The notes beneath the pieces were generated by a model. It was given only the letters and a program-made list of their open reading frames with translations, searched no databases and was not told the DNA's origin. Positions 31,299 to 40,309 of a stretch of DNA of 52,824 bases are shown in pieces. The stretch covers positions 1-52,824 of the forward strand of contig NZ_JAPZSP010000033.1 of assembly GCF_027531705.1 (NCBI RefSeq). The letters run 5' to 3'. Source of the stretch: Flavobacterium sp. Lineage in GTDB: Bacteria > Bacteroidota > Bacteroidia > Flavobacteriales > Flavobacteriaceae. Position 1 is the stretch's first letter. Each line of letters opens with the position of its first letter. Made by a program: the position numbers and the translations under genes.

Positions 31299-32831
31299 AT
31301 GAACACAACAAAAACAATTACATCAGCCTTAATTTCGGTTTTTTCTAAAGACGGATTAGAACCAATCGTTCAAAAATTACACGAACAAAATGTAACGCTT
31401 TATTCAACAGGCGGAACAGAAGAGTTTATTAAAAATCTAGGAATTCCAGTCGTTCCAGTCGAAGATATTACTTCATTTCCCGAAATTTTTGGTGGTAGAG
31501 TAAAAACATTACACCCGAAGATTTTCGGTGGTATTTTAAACCGTCAAGACAATCCAACTGATGTAGCACAAATGCAAGAATTCAATATTCCGCAAATAGA
31601 TGTTGTAATTGTTGATTTATATCCGTTTGAAAAAACTGTAGCTTCTGGAGCAAGTGAAAGTGACATTATCGAAAAAATTGATATTGGTGGAATTTCGTTA
31701 ATTCGTGCTACTGCAAAAAACTTTAAAGATACCGTAATTGTTCCATCTGTAAATGAATATGAGTTGTTTTTGCAACTAATTACAGAAGGAAACGGAACTA
31801 CAACTTTGGAACAAAGAAGACAATTAGCAACCAAAGCGTTCAATGTTTCGTCGCATTATGATTCGGCAATTTTCAATTATTTTAATAAAAATCATGAGGA
31901 AGCCGTTTTGAAAATAAGTGAACAAAAGGGTCAAGTACTGCGTTATGGCGAAAATCCACATCAACGAGGTTTTTTCTTTGGCGATTTTGATGCCATGTTC
32001 ACCAAATTACACGGAAAAGAATTGTCTTATAACAATTTGTTAGATGTTGATGCTGCCGTAAATTTGATTTTAGAATTCAAAAACAACGAACCAACATTTG
32101 CTATTTTAAAACACAACAATGCTTGCGGATTAGCCACTAGAAACTCTATGAAAGAAGCTTATTTGGCAGCTTTAGCAGGTGATCCAACATCGGCTTTTGG
32201 AGGTGTTCTTATTGCTAATGGTAAAATTGACGAAGCTACTGCAACCGAAATCAACTCGCTTTTTTGTGAAGTAGTAATTGCACCAAGTTATGACGAACGA
32301 GCAATAGCAATTTTATCTGAAAAGAAAAACAGAATTATTTTGGTTCAAAAAGAAGTGAGTTTGCCACAAACAAATGTTAGAACTTGCCTAAATGGAACAT
32401 TAGTTCAAGATAGAAATAATATCACCGATACTAAAGATGGGTTAAAAACCGTTACTATACTAGAACCTAGTTCTCAAGAAGTTGAAGATTTACTTTTTGC
32501 TTCAAAAATTTGTAAAAACACCAAATCAAATACAATTGTTTTTGCAAAAAATAATACTTTGATAGCTTCAGGAACAGGTCAAACATCAAGAGTAGATGCA
32601 TTGAAACAAGCAATTGAAAAGGCGAATACATTCGGATTTGATTTGAATGGAGCTGTTATGGCAAGCGATGCTTTCTTTCCATTTCCTGATTGTGTAGAGA
32701 TTGCAAAACACGCTGGAGTAACCGCTGTTATTCAGCCAGGTGGCTCGATAAAAGATGAATTAAGTATAAATTATTGCAATGAAAATAAAGTTGCAATGGT
32801 ATTTACAGGAACACGTCATTTTAAACATTAA
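31299..32831 (+). CDS. purH: Bifunctional AICAR formyltransferase / IMP cyclohydrolase
   Basis: PurH carries out the last two steps of IMP synthesis. The 510-residue length is typical. The N-terminal IMP cyclohydrolase domain is an MGS-like fold (ALISVFSKDGLEPIVQKLHE, TLYSTGGTEEFI, VPVEDITSFPEIFGGRVKTL). The C-terminal transformylase domain has QVLRYGENPHQRGFFFG, the catalytic KHNNACG near residues 271-277, AGDPTSAFGGVL and MASDAFFPFPDCVE. The frame continues upstream to a TTG, but the ATG at 31299 fits both family length and promoter position. Confidence 0.96.
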   Translation: MNTTKTITSALISVFSKDGLEPIVQKLHEQNVTLYSTGGTEEFIKNLGIPVVPVEDITSFPEIFGGRVKTLHPKIFGGILNRQDNPTDVAQMQEFNIPQIDVVIVDLYPFEKTVASGASESDIIEKIDIGGISLIRATAKNFKDTVIVPSVNEYELFLQLITEGNGTTTLEQRRQLATKAFNVSSHYDSAIFNYFNKNHEEAVLKISEQKGQVLRYGENPHQRGFFFGDFDAMFTKLHGKELSYNNLLDVDAAVNLILEFKNNEPTFAILKHNNACGLATRNSMKEAYLAALAGDPTSAFGGVLIANGKIDEATATEINSLFCEVVIAPSYDERAIAILSEKKNRIILVQKEVSLPQTNVRTCLNGTLVQDRNNITDTKDGLKTVTILEPSSQEVEDLLFASKICKNTKSNTIVFAKNNTLIASGTGQTSRVDALKQAIEKANTFGFDLNGAVMASDAFFPFPDCVEIAKHAGVTAVIQPGGSIKDELSINYCNENKVAMVFTGTRHFKH

Positions 32832-32837
32832 TTTGTT

Positions 32838-32845
32838 TAACTTTG
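32838..32845 (+). promoter_or_regulatory. TAnnTTTG -7 element for the mre operon
   Basis: TAACTTTG lies 6 bases after the purH stop and 41 ahead of mreB. Confidence 0.5.
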
Positions 32846-32886
32846 CGCGTTAAAAACAAACTATTTTTTAAAACATATAAATATCT

Positions 32887-33915
32887 ATGGGATTTTTTGA
32901 TTTCATGACCGAGGATATCGCGATTGACCTTGGTACCGCAAACACGCTAATCATTCACAACGATAAAGTTGTTATTGATAGTCCATCTATTGTGGCTCGT
33001 GATAGAGTTACAGGTAAAATAATTGCCGTTGGTAAAGAAGCCAACATGATGCAAGGAAAAACCCATGAAAATATAAAAACAATTAGACCATTGAAAGATG
33101 GTGTAATTGCCGATTTTGATGCTTCAGAAAAAATGATCAGCATGTTCATTAAAAGCATTCCAGCATTAAAGAAAAAAATGTTCACACCTGCACTTCGTAT
33201 GGTTGTATGTATTCCATCGGGAATTACCGAAGTGGAAATGCGTGCTGTAAAAGAATCTTGTGAGCGTGTAAACGGAAAAGAAGTTTACCTAATTCACGAA
33301 CCAATGGCAGCTGCAATCGGTATTGGTATTGACATTATGCAACCGAAAGGAAACATGATTGTAGATATTGGTGGTGGAACAACAGAAATTGCCGTAATTG
33401 CACTTGGTGGAATTGTATGTGATAAATCTGTTAAGATTGCGGGTGATGTTTTTACAAATGATATTATTTACTATATGCGTACACAACACAATTTATTTGT
33501 GGGAGAAAGTACAGCTGAAAAAATAAAAATTACAGTTGGAGCAGCTTTAGAAGAACTAGATTCTCCACCAGAAGAAATGTCGGTTCAAGGTCGTGACTTG
33601 TTAACTGGTAAACCAAAACAAGTTGATGTGTCTTACAGAGAAATTGCAAAAGCGTTAGACAAATCTATTCAGCGTATTGAAGATGCTGTAATGGAAACTT
33701 TATCGCAAACGCCTCCAGAATTAGCAGCTGATATTTACAACACTGGTATTTATCTTGCAGGTGGTGGTTCGATGCTTAGAGGATTAGACAAACGTATTTC
33801 TCAAAAAACAGATTTACCTGTTTATATTGCAGAAGATCCATTAAGAGCGGTTGTTCGTGGAACAGGAATGGCGTTGAAAAACATTCCTAAATTCAGAAGC
33901 ATATTAATTAAATAA
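32887..33915 (+). CDS. mreB: Rod-shape-determining actin-like protein MreB
   Basis: MreB polymerises on the inner face of the membrane and positions the elongation machinery for lateral wall growth. The 342-residue protein has the actin-fold nucleotide motifs IAIDLGTANTLI near residues 11-22, DIGGGTTEIAVIAL near 161-174 and AGGGSMLRGLDKRI near 291-304, plus the membrane-facing N-terminus MGFFDFM. It is the first gene of mreB-mreC-mreD-mrdA-rodA. The 81-base gap to mreC contains a 15-base hairpin. Confidence 0.97.
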   Translation: MGFFDFMTEDIAIDLGTANTLIIHNDKVVIDSPSIVARDRVTGKIIAVGKEANMMQGKTHENIKTIRPLKDGVIADFDASEKMISMFIKSIPALKKKMFTPALRMVVCIPSGITEVEMRAVKESCERVNGKEVYLIHEPMAAAIGIGIDIMQPKGNMIVDIGGGTTEIAVIALGGIVCDKSVKIAGDVFTNDIIYYMRTQHNLFVGESTAEKIKITVGAALEELDSPPEEMSVQGRDLLTGKPKQVDVSYREIAKALDKSIQRIEDAVMETLSQTPPELAADIYNTGIYLAGGGSMLRGLDKRISQKTDLPVYIAEDPLRAVVRGTGMALKNIPKFRSILIK

Positions 33916-33928
33916 AATTCCAATTATC

Positions 33929-33980
33929 AAATCCCAAATTCCATTAAATTATTTTTTTTGAAATTTGGAATTTGAGATTT
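33929..33980. promoter_or_regulatory. Hairpin in the mreB-mreC spacer
   Basis: 33929-33943 (AAATCCCAAATTCCA) pairs with 33966-33980 with one mismatch (C/T). There is no T-run after the right arm. Confidence 0.6.
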
Positions 33981-33996
33981 TATACATTTTAAAAAG

Positions 33997-34818
33997 ATGC
34001 AGCAAATATTTATATTTATATTTAAAAACAGCTATCGATTGCTGTTTTTGCTGCTTTTGGGTATCTCATTAACGCTTACTATTCAGTCTCATTCTTATCA
34101 TCGAAGTGAAGTTATTAGTTCTGCTAATTATGTTACGGGTGGTGTTTATGAGCAAGTAAATTCTGTTGAAGAATATTTTAATTTAAAAACTGAAAACGAA
34201 AAATTAGCTGGAGAAAATGCCCGACTAAGAATGCTTTTATTCAACAAAGTTGATTCGACTCAAACTCCTATTGTTGCAGACGTTCAAGGTATTCCAAGTA
34301 CAAATGTTATTTTGTCTAAAGTTATCAATAACACATACAATACTCGCGAAAATTATCTTACTATAAATTCAGGCTCACTAGATGGTATAAAACAAGATAT
34401 GGGCGTTATTAATAGTCAAGGAATTGTCGGAATTATTGATAGAACTTCCAAAAATTATGCGACGGTTGCCAGTGTGTTGAATATCAAATCGCAAATAAAT
34501 GCCAAAGTAAAAAAATCCAATCACTTTGGTTCACTTATCTGGGATGGAAAAAATGCAGGTTATGTTCAGTTGATAGATGTTCCTAGATTGGCTTCTGTTA
34601 GAAAAGGTGATACTATTGTAACAGGTGGTCAATCAGTTATTTTTCCAGAGAATATTAATATTGGAACTATCGACAAAGTTTTTATAAACAATGAAAATAA
34701 TTATTATACAATAAATGTAAGATTGTTTAATGATATGACAAATCTTGGCCATGTTTATATAATCAAAAACAGAGATACTCAAGAAATTCTTAACCTCGAA
34801 AAGAAACAAGATGAATAG
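33997..34818 (+). CDS. mreC: Rod-shape-determining protein MreC
   Basis: This bitopic membrane protein links MreB to the periplasmic cell-wall synthases. The 273-residue protein has one N-terminal membrane helix (LLFLLLLGISLTLTIQ), a coiled segment (LKTENEKLAGENARLRMLL near residues 62-80) and the periplasmic beta-barrel domains with ITINSGSLDGIK-like sequence, GVINSQGIVGIIDRTSKNYA and KGDTIVTGGQSVIFPENI. It overlaps mreD by 8 bases. Confidence 0.95.
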   Translation: MQQIFIFIFKNSYRLLFLLLLGISLTLTIQSHSYHRSEVISSANYVTGGVYEQVNSVEEYFNLKTENEKLAGENARLRMLLFNKVDSTQTPIVADVQGIPSTNVILSKVINNTYNTRENYLTINSGSLDGIKQDMGVINSQGIVGIIDRTSKNYATVASVLNIKSQINAKVKKSNHFGSLIWDGKNAGYVQLIDVPRLASVRKGDTIVTGGQSVIFPENINIGTIDKVFINNENNYYTINVRLFNDMTNLGHVYIIKNRDTQEILNLEKKQDE

Positions 34819-35317
34819 TGCTTTACTAATAAATATTGCTCGTTTCATTTTGTTGATAGCACTCCAAATTTTGCTGTTCAACAACATTAACTTCTTGGGT
34901 TACATCAATCCGTATCCGTATATTTTATTTATAATTTTATATCCTGCAAACAGTAATAAGACTGGACTTTTGTTAGCTAGTTTTTTATTAGGTTTAACGG
35001 TTGATATGTTCTGTAATTCGGGTGGTGTCCATGCTGCTGCGAGTTTAATTCTTGCTTTTTTTAGACCATCAATATTCAAATTTTCTTTTGGTTTAAGCTA
35101 TGAATATCAAACAGTTAAAATAAACGATACTTTAACACCTCAACGATTTTCATTTATATTAATTGCGGTATTATTACACCATTTTGTATTATTTTTACTT
35201 GAATATTTTGCTTTAAATTACATTTTAGAGGTTTTGATTAAAACAGCCATTAGTTCTGTTTTTACAATTTTGTTAAGTATTTTAATCATTTATTTAGTGA
35301 AACCTAATAGACGATGA
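34811..35317 (+). CDS. mreD: Rod-shape-determining membrane protein MreD
   Basis: The 168-residue polytopic membrane protein has about five helices, with the family-typical region NPYPYILFIILYPANSNKTG and LLASFLLGLTVDMFCNSGGV near residues 35-75. It overlaps both neighbours (8 bases with mreC, 4 bases with mrdA), so it is translationally coupled inside the elongasome operon. Sequence alone is weakly conserved in this family; position makes the call secure. Confidence 0.92.
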   Translation: MNSALLINIARFILLIALQILLFNNINFLGYINPYPYILFIILYPANSNKTGLLLASFLLGLTVDMFCNSGGVHAAASLILAFFRPSIFKFSFGLSYEYQTVKINDTLTPQRFSFILIAVLLHHFVLFLLEYFALNYILEVLIKTAISSVFTILLSILIIYLVKPNRR

Positions 35318-37263
35318 GAAAGTCAGTACTTCCGACCATAATCATAATAACATCTGTTATTATAGTTTTGAGGCTTTTTTATCTTCAAGTTATTGATGAT
35401 ACTTTACGTTTAAAGTCTGAAAATAACGCTATCAAAATCATTTACGATTATCCAGAACGCGGCTATATTTATGATAGAAATGGTAAACTTTTAGTTGCCA
35501 ATCAGCCATCTTATGATATAATGGTTACTCCTAGAGAAATCAAAAAAATTGATACTTTAGAATTCTGTAAATTATTAAAAATTCCAAAAGAATTATTTGA
35601 TAAACAATTAAAAAGAGCCATCAATTATAGCCCGAGATTGCCTTCTGTTTTTCTATCGCAACTAAACAAGATGGAGTATGCAGCACTTCAAGAAAAGATG
35701 CGAAAATTTTCTGGATTTGAGATTGTAAAACGTAATTTACGTGACTATCAAGTTCATGTTGGAGCCAATATTTTTGGTTCAATAGCGCAAGTAAATCAAA
35801 AAATAATCGATGCTAATGAATATTACAAAAGTGGAGATTTGATTGGGAAACAAGGTGTTGAAGAAAGTTACGAAGAAATTCTAAGAGGAAGAAAAGGTGT
35901 AAAATACCGCCAAAAAAATAAGTACAACAAAGATATTGGTCCATACAAACAAGGTGAATTTGATACTATTTCTAAAAACGGAGAAGATATAACTTTAACC
36001 ATAGATGCTACATTACAACAATATGGTGAAGAATTAATGATTAACAAACGTGGCGGAATTGTAGCAATTGAACCAAAAACAGGCGAAATTTTAGCTTTAG
36101 TAACCGCGCCTTCTTATGATCCGGCAATATTGGTTGGTCGACAACGTTCAAGAAATTACACAAATTTATACAATGACTCTTTGGCAAAACCATTGTATGA
36201 TAGAGGTTTACTTGCCGAATATCCACCTGGTTCACCATTTAAAATTATAACAGGTTTAGCGGCTCTTCAAGAGCAAGTTATAGACGAACAAACCACTTTT
36301 TACTGCCATCATGGTTTTAGTTATGGAAGAGGACGTTTTATGAAATGTCACGGTGGCTCTGGACCACACCAGCTTCATAACGGAATTTATCGTTCCTGTA
36401 ATGCCTATTTTGGGAATGTCTATTTAAAGACAATTAAAAAATATAAGGATCCTGGAGCTTCTGTGGATATTTGGTCAAAACATGTGAAAAGTTTTGGTTT
36501 AGGAGATTTTATGGGATATGATTTACCAACTGGTAGAAAAGGTAAAGTCCCAACTTCTAAAACTTATAAAAGAATGTACCCAAACGGTGGTTGGACTGCA
36601 ACAGCCATTGTTTCAAATTCTATTGGTCAGGGTGAAGTATTGACAACACCTATTCAGTTGGCAAACATGATGGCGACGGTTGCTAATCAAGGTTATTATT
36701 TTACACCTCATATTGTTAAGAAAATAAAAGGCGAAAAAATTGATAAAAAATTTACAACGAAACATCTTACTACAATAGACAGAAAATATTATAAACCTGT
36801 AATAGAAGGATTGTTCGATGTTTATAACAAAGGAACTGCATATCATCTAAAAGTTGAAGGTATTGATATTTGTGGTAAAACTGGAACTGCCGAAAATTAC
36901 ACCAAAGTTTATGGTAAAAGAGTAAAGCTAAAAGATCATTCTATATTTGTGGCTTTTGCACCTAAAGACAACCCTAAAATTGCTTTAGCTGTTTTTGTAG
37001 AAAATGGAGGATATGGTGCAACTATTGCTGGACCAATAGCAAGTTTGATGATTGAGAAATATCTAAAAGGAAAGATAACGCGTAAAGATTTAGAAACAAG
37101 AACTTTAGCTAGAAGCTTAATGGCAGAATACAATCGATTTGTAAAAAAACCAAACGATTCAACACTTTTAAAAGAAATAAAAATTCTTGAAGTAGAAAAA
37201 GCTAAGGAAGAAAAAATTGAAGAAACAATAAAAGAAAGTGTTGACACTACAAAATCAATCTAA
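35314..37263 (+). CDS. mrdA: Penicillin-binding protein 2 (transpeptidase)
   Basis: This inner-membrane D,D-transpeptidase crosslinks lateral wall peptidoglycan with RodA. The 649-residue protein has an N-terminal helix (near 7-23), the dimerisation domain (YPERGYIYDRNGKLLVANQP near 46-65; LIGKQGVEESYEEILRG) and the transpeptidase motifs: SPFK with active Ser near 307, SNS near 435 and KTGTAEN near 521. A charged tail (EVEKAKEEKIEETIKE) extends beyond the catalytic domain. It starts 4 bases inside mreD and precedes rodA by 16 bases. Confidence 0.97.
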   Translation: MRKSVLPTIIIITSVIIVLRLFYLQVIDDTLRLKSENNAIKIIYDYPERGYIYDRNGKLLVANQPSYDIMVTPREIKKIDTLEFCKLLKIPKELFDKQLKRAINYSPRLPSVFLSQLNKMEYAALQEKMRKFSGFEIVKRNLRDYQVHVGANIFGSIAQVNQKIIDANEYYKSGDLIGKQGVEESYEEILRGRKGVKYRQKNKYNKDIGPYKQGEFDTISKNGEDITLTIDATLQQYGEELMINKRGGIVAIEPKTGEILALVTAPSYDPAILVGRQRSRNYTNLYNDSLAKPLYDRGLLAEYPPGSPFKIITGLAALQEQVIDEQTTFYCHHGFSYGRGRFMKCHGGSGPHQLHNGIYRSCNAYFGNVYLKTIKKYKDPGASVDIWSKHVKSFGLGDFMGYDLPTGRKGKVPTSKTYKRMYPNGGWTATAIVSNSIGQGEVLTTPIQLANMMATVANQGYYFTPHIVKKIKGEKIDKKFTTKHLTTIDRKYYKPVIEGLFDVYNKGTAYHLKVEGIDICGKTGTAENYTKVYGKRVKLKDHSIFVAFAPKDNPKIALAVFVENGGYGATIAGPIASLMIEKYLKGKITRKDLETRTLARSLMAEYNRFVKKPNDSTLLKEIKILEVEKAKEEKIEETIKESVDTTKSI

Positions 37264-37279
37264 ACTGGATTATTAAACC

Positions 37280-38533
37280 ATGAAAAACCAAAGTGTAAGT
37301 AGCAATATTGATTGGATGATTGTAAGCATCTATATCGTTATGGTCATTTTAGGTTGGCTAAATATTTATTCTTCGTCATTGCCAGAAGTAGAAACTTCAA
37401 TTTTTGATTTATCTCAATACTATGGAAAACAATTACTTACAATTGCATTTACAATTCCATTAATAATAATTGTATTATCTGTTGATAGTAAGTTTTACGA
37501 AAAATTTTCTTTTGTTATTTATATTATAGGTCTTTTGGCAATTGCTGGTCTTTTTGTTTTTGGGAAAGAGGTTAAAGGTCAAACTAACTGGTATTCGTTT
37601 GGGTCTTTTGGGTTACAACCATCAGAGTTTGCTAAAGCTGCTACAAGTTTAGCATTAGCTAAATACCTTAGTGATGTACAAGTAAATTTAAAAAACTTAA
37701 ACCATCAAATTATTGCGTTAGGATTGATATTTCTGCCTATATTATTTATCGCACCGCATGATCCCGGAAGTGCCTTGATTTATACCGTTCTTATTTTTGT
37801 TTTGCATAGAGAAGGTTTACCATCAAGTTATTTATGGATGGGTCTTTTCATCATCATTATATTTGTTTTAAGTCTTATAATGAATCCTTTATATATTGTA
37901 CTAATTACGTTTCTAATTCTGGCTTTTATCTATTACCGAAGCAGGATAGCCGATAGAAATATGATTATAAGTATCATAACTTTGGTAATGGTTGCGGCAT
38001 TTAGTTATTCTACAAGTTATGTTTTTGATAATGTCTTGAAACAACACCATCGTGACCGTTTTAATATTTTATTAGGCAAAAAAGTAGACGATAAAGGAAT
38101 TGGGTACAATGTAAATCAGTCAAAAATCGCAATTGGTTCGGGCGGTTTATTTGGTAAAGGTTATCTTGAAGGAACTCAAACAAAAGGTGGCTTTGTGCCA
38201 GAACAACACACCGATTATATCTTTACAACAGTTGGTGAAGAATGGGGATTTGTTGGTTCGTTGTTTGTAATTGGACTTTATTTAGGACTAATCTTTAGAA
38301 TAATTTACCTTTCCGAAAGACAGAAAACCAAGTTTAGTCGAATTTATGGCTATTGTGTCGCCTCCATTTTATTTGTCCATTTCTTTGTGAATATAGCGAT
38401 GGTTCTTGGAATTTTTCCAACTATTGGTGTTCCGTTACCATTCTTTTCTTATGGTGGTTCTGGACTTTGGGGCTTTACAATCTTGCTTTTTATTTTCCTC
38501 AAAATGGATGCCAACAAAGTAAATGAGTGGTAG
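37280..38533 (+). CDS. rodA: Rod-shape SEDS peptidoglycan glycosyltransferase RodA
   Basis: The 417-residue polytopic membrane protein has about ten helices and the SEDS signature. WYSFGSFGLQPSEFAKAATS sits near residues 102-121, DPGSALIYTVLIF follows, and the catalytic-loop region SGGLFGKGYLEGTQTKGGFV with PEQHTDYIFTTVGEEWGF covers about 290-328. The end FPTIGVPLPFFSYGGSG is also typical. It works with MrdA. Its stop is 2 bases from the stop of the convergent nuclease gene and no terminator is visible between them. Confidence 0.96.
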   Translation: MKNQSVSSNIDWMIVSIYIVMVILGWLNIYSSSLPEVETSIFDLSQYYGKQLLTIAFTIPLIIIVLSVDSKFYEKFSFVIYIIGLLAIAGLFVFGKEVKGQTNWYSFGSFGLQPSEFAKAATSLALAKYLSDVQVNLKNLNHQIIALGLIFLPILFIAPHDPGSALIYTVLIFVLHREGLPSSYLWMGLFIIIIFVLSLIMNPLYIVLITFLILAFIYYRSRIADRNMIISIITLVMVAAFSYSTSYVFDNVLKQHHRDRFNILLGKKVDDKGIGYNVNQSKIAIGSGGLFGKGYLEGTQTKGGFVPEQHTDYIFTTVGEEWGFVGSLFVIGLYLGLIFRIIYLSERQKTKFSRIYGYCVASILFVHFFVNIAMVLGIFPTIGVPLPFFSYGGSGLWGFTILLFIFLKMDANKVNEW

Positions 38534-38535
38534 TT

Positions 38536-39363
38536 TTAAAAACTCCAATTTTTATAATCACTGCTTTTTTCCAATTGATTTTCGATTGAATCCTCTAGCT
38601 TTGGAAAGAAATTAATTCCTGTAAGTTTTTCTATTTCATCTACTGAAACTACAAATTCGTACAAACCTTTTTCGCTGTCTTCATTTGGTATTAGAAAAGC
38701 TATCATTTTATAATTTCCATTATTTTTATTTAATAAAACTTTATAAAAATAGTCAGGAACAGCAACATCTTCTTTTCCGATTGTTTCCAAATTATCTTTG
38801 AGAACACCACCAGTTACTACATAAATCCCGTCGTATTTGTTTGCCCAATAACGTGTTTTTTGTTCCAATCTGTTCCAAATTCCACTATTGAATTCTCTGT
38901 CTTGTGGCGAAATATTGGAAGTATAAAAAGTTTCTTCAAAAGCGGCTTTAGAAAATTTCATGTCGCCAGCAGCACACAAGTGTCCTTTATCGTAACCCGA
39001 ATTTTTATAATTTCGCCAATCGGCCGAACCTGTTTTGACCTTTGGATCTTCTATAAAAAAAGGTCTTTGATAATCTTGATTACTATATCTTCCTTTTTTA
39101 AGTTCATAAGCAACCCATTCTGCTTGTTCATATTCCTCTTTATAAGACAAAGTATAATTATCATGTTGAATAATCTGATTACTAGTTGAAGTTGGATAAT
39201 AATCAAATGATTTGTCAACTGAATCATCATTAGAAACCGAAACAGACGTGCTATCAATAAGTTCTTGGTTCTCCTCTTTTTCAGTAATTTTGTTTTGACA
39301 AGAAATAGATAAAAGTATTGTTAATGCTACTAAAAATTTGTAATTTTGAAAAAAGTCCTTCAT
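38536..39363 (-). CDS. DNA/RNA non-specific endonuclease (NUC1 family), lipoprotein
   Basis: The 275-residue protein has a lipoprotein signal (LLSISC, Cys 22), a Ser/Asp-rich linker, and a beta-beta-alpha-metal nuclease domain. Its active-site motif YDKGHLCAAGD lies near residues 122-132, and the metal-binding Asn is probably in QDREFNSGIWNRLE near 153-166. The family motif is usually DRGH; here the Arg is Lys. Related enzymes are secreted scavenging nucleases. The lipobox suggests attachment to the cell envelope. It sits alone and convergent with rodA. Confidence 0.88.
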   Translation of the reverse strand: MKDFFQNYKFLVALTILLSISCQNKITEKEENQELIDSTSVSVSNDDSVDKSFDYYPTSTSNQIIQHDNYTLSYKEEYEQAEWVAYELKKGRYSNQDYQRPFFIEDPKVKTGSADWRNYKNSGYDKGHLCAAGDMKFSKAAFEETFYTSNISPQDREFNSGIWNRLEQKTRYWANKYDGIYVVTGGVLKDNLETIGKEDVAVPDYFYKVLLNKNNGNYKMIAFLIPNEDSEKGLYEFVVSVDEIEKLTGINFFPKLEDSIENQLEKSSDYKNWSF

Positions 39364-39404
39364 GATGATTGATTTGAATAAGGCGACAATGGCACGATTT
39401 GTGT

Positions 39405-39412
39405 TAACTTTG
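39405..39412 (+). promoter_or_regulatory. TAnnTTTG -7 element for the coiled-coil protein
   Basis: TAACTTTG lies 42 bases ahead of the ATG at 39455. Confidence 0.5.
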
Positions 39413-39454
39413 TAAAGATAATTACAACTTTTGAATAATATTAAAACAACTACT

Positions 39455-40069
39455 ATGAAAATTAAATTACTATTAGGTGCATTCGCTTTTATTGGGTTTC
39501 AAAGCGTTTTTGCTCAAGAAGTTAAAACCACAACTGTTATTGATTCTGTTAAAACAGTTCCTGCAACAATTGATTTAGAAAAGCAGAAATTATACGAAAA
39601 AGAAAAAATTGAAAGAGACTTGAATGCACAAAAAGAAGCTCTTAAACAAAAAGAAGATAGTGAAAAAGCATTAAAAGATGCTGAAAAAGCTAGAGAAAAG
39701 GCTGATAAAGAAAAAGAAAAGGCAGAAAAGAGCAGAGAAAAAGCTGAAAAAGAAAGAGAGAAAGCTGAAAAAGAAAGAGATAAGGCGGCTAAAGAAAAAG
39801 AAAAAGCTGCAAAAAAAGTTGAACAACAAGAAAAGAAAGTTGAAAATGCTGGAAAAGACATTGAAAAGTTAAACAGCAAACTTGATAAAGCCGAAGCCGA
39901 TTTAGAAAAAATGCAAGTCAAACTTGATAAATCTATTGCTAGAGGAAAGCTTACTGAAGTTGAAACTCAAAAAGAAAATGTAAAAATTACCAAACAACAA
40001 CTTAAAATTAAAGAGCTAGAAGAAGATATTGTAAAAGCTCAAAAAAAGTTAGAAAAACTTAAAAGATAG
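39455..40069 (+). CDS. Secreted coiled-coil protein rich in Lys/Glu
   Basis: The 204-residue protein has a signal peptide (KIKLLLGAFAFIGFQSVFAQ) and then a nearly continuous coiled coil. The central region (about residues 70-130) is built of EKAREKA, EKEREKA and AKEKEKA-type heptad units, followed by LDKAEADLEKMQVKLDKS. No enzymatic motif is present. It is probably a periplasmic structural or outer-membrane-associated protein. The frame begins with a TTG at 39431, but the ATG at 39455 gives the signal peptide. A terminator follows directly. Confidence 0.8.
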   Translation: MKIKLLLGAFAFIGFQSVFAQEVKTTTVIDSVKTVPATIDLEKQKLYEKEKIERDLNAQKEALKQKEDSEKALKDAEKAREKADKEKEKAEKSREKAEKEREKAEKERDKAAKEKEKAAKKVEQQEKKVENAGKDIEKLNSKLDKAEADLEKMQVKLDKSIARGKLTEVETQKENVKITKQQLKIKELEEDIVKAQKKLEKLKR

Positions 40070-40074
40070 ATCTT

Positions 40075-40105
40075 AATCCTCAACTTCGGTTGGGGATTTT
40101 TTATA
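40075..40105 (+). terminator. Intrinsic terminator after the coiled-coil gene
   Basis: AATCCTCAAC (40075-40084) and GTTGGGGATT (40089-40098) form a stem closed by a TTCG tetraloop and followed by TTTTTTA. Confidence 0.85.
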
Positions 40106-40150
40106 TATCCTTGTTTTTTAATCTGAATTTTGCAAAAGACAAAAACCATC

Positions 40151-40247
40151 TAGCCCTGACAGCAGTGGAAAGCTCCCTGTTTTTTAGGGACTTGGAACGT
40201 ATGGCAGGAATAGGGATAATCGAAAAAGCCCAAGCTATTCGCTCCTA
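40151..40247. repeat. Dispersed structured intergenic repeat, copy D
   Basis: It begins TAGCCCTGACAGCAGTGG, has an internal stem CTCCCTG with AGGGA, then AACGTATGGCAGGAATAGGG, and ends ATTCGCTCCTAA, the same long tail as copy B. Confidence 0.8.
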
Positions 40248-40249
40248 AA

Positions 40250-40288
40250 AAACAAATGCCTTAGAAGTTTATAGTTTCTAAGGCATTT
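40250..40288 (-). terminator. Intrinsic terminator after the tail-specific protease
   Basis: AAATGCCTTAGAA (40254-40266) pairs perfectly with 40276-40288 around a 9-base loop. On the minus strand a T-rich tract follows the protease stop at 40310. Confidence 0.8.
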
Positions 40289-40309
40289 TTACATGGTAAA
40301 ATTTTCTCT

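Noticed and set aside
39700..39830. Tandem GAAAAAGA-type repeat as a CRISPR or minisatellite
   Set aside because: It lies in frame inside the coiled-coil gene and is explained by heptad coding.
39514..39921. A 135-codon minus-strand open frame rich in Ser and Phe
   Set aside because: It is the antisense of the Lys/Glu heptad repeats of the coiled-coil gene. The composition follows from the AAA/GAA codons, and the plus-strand gene has a signal peptide, promoter and terminator.
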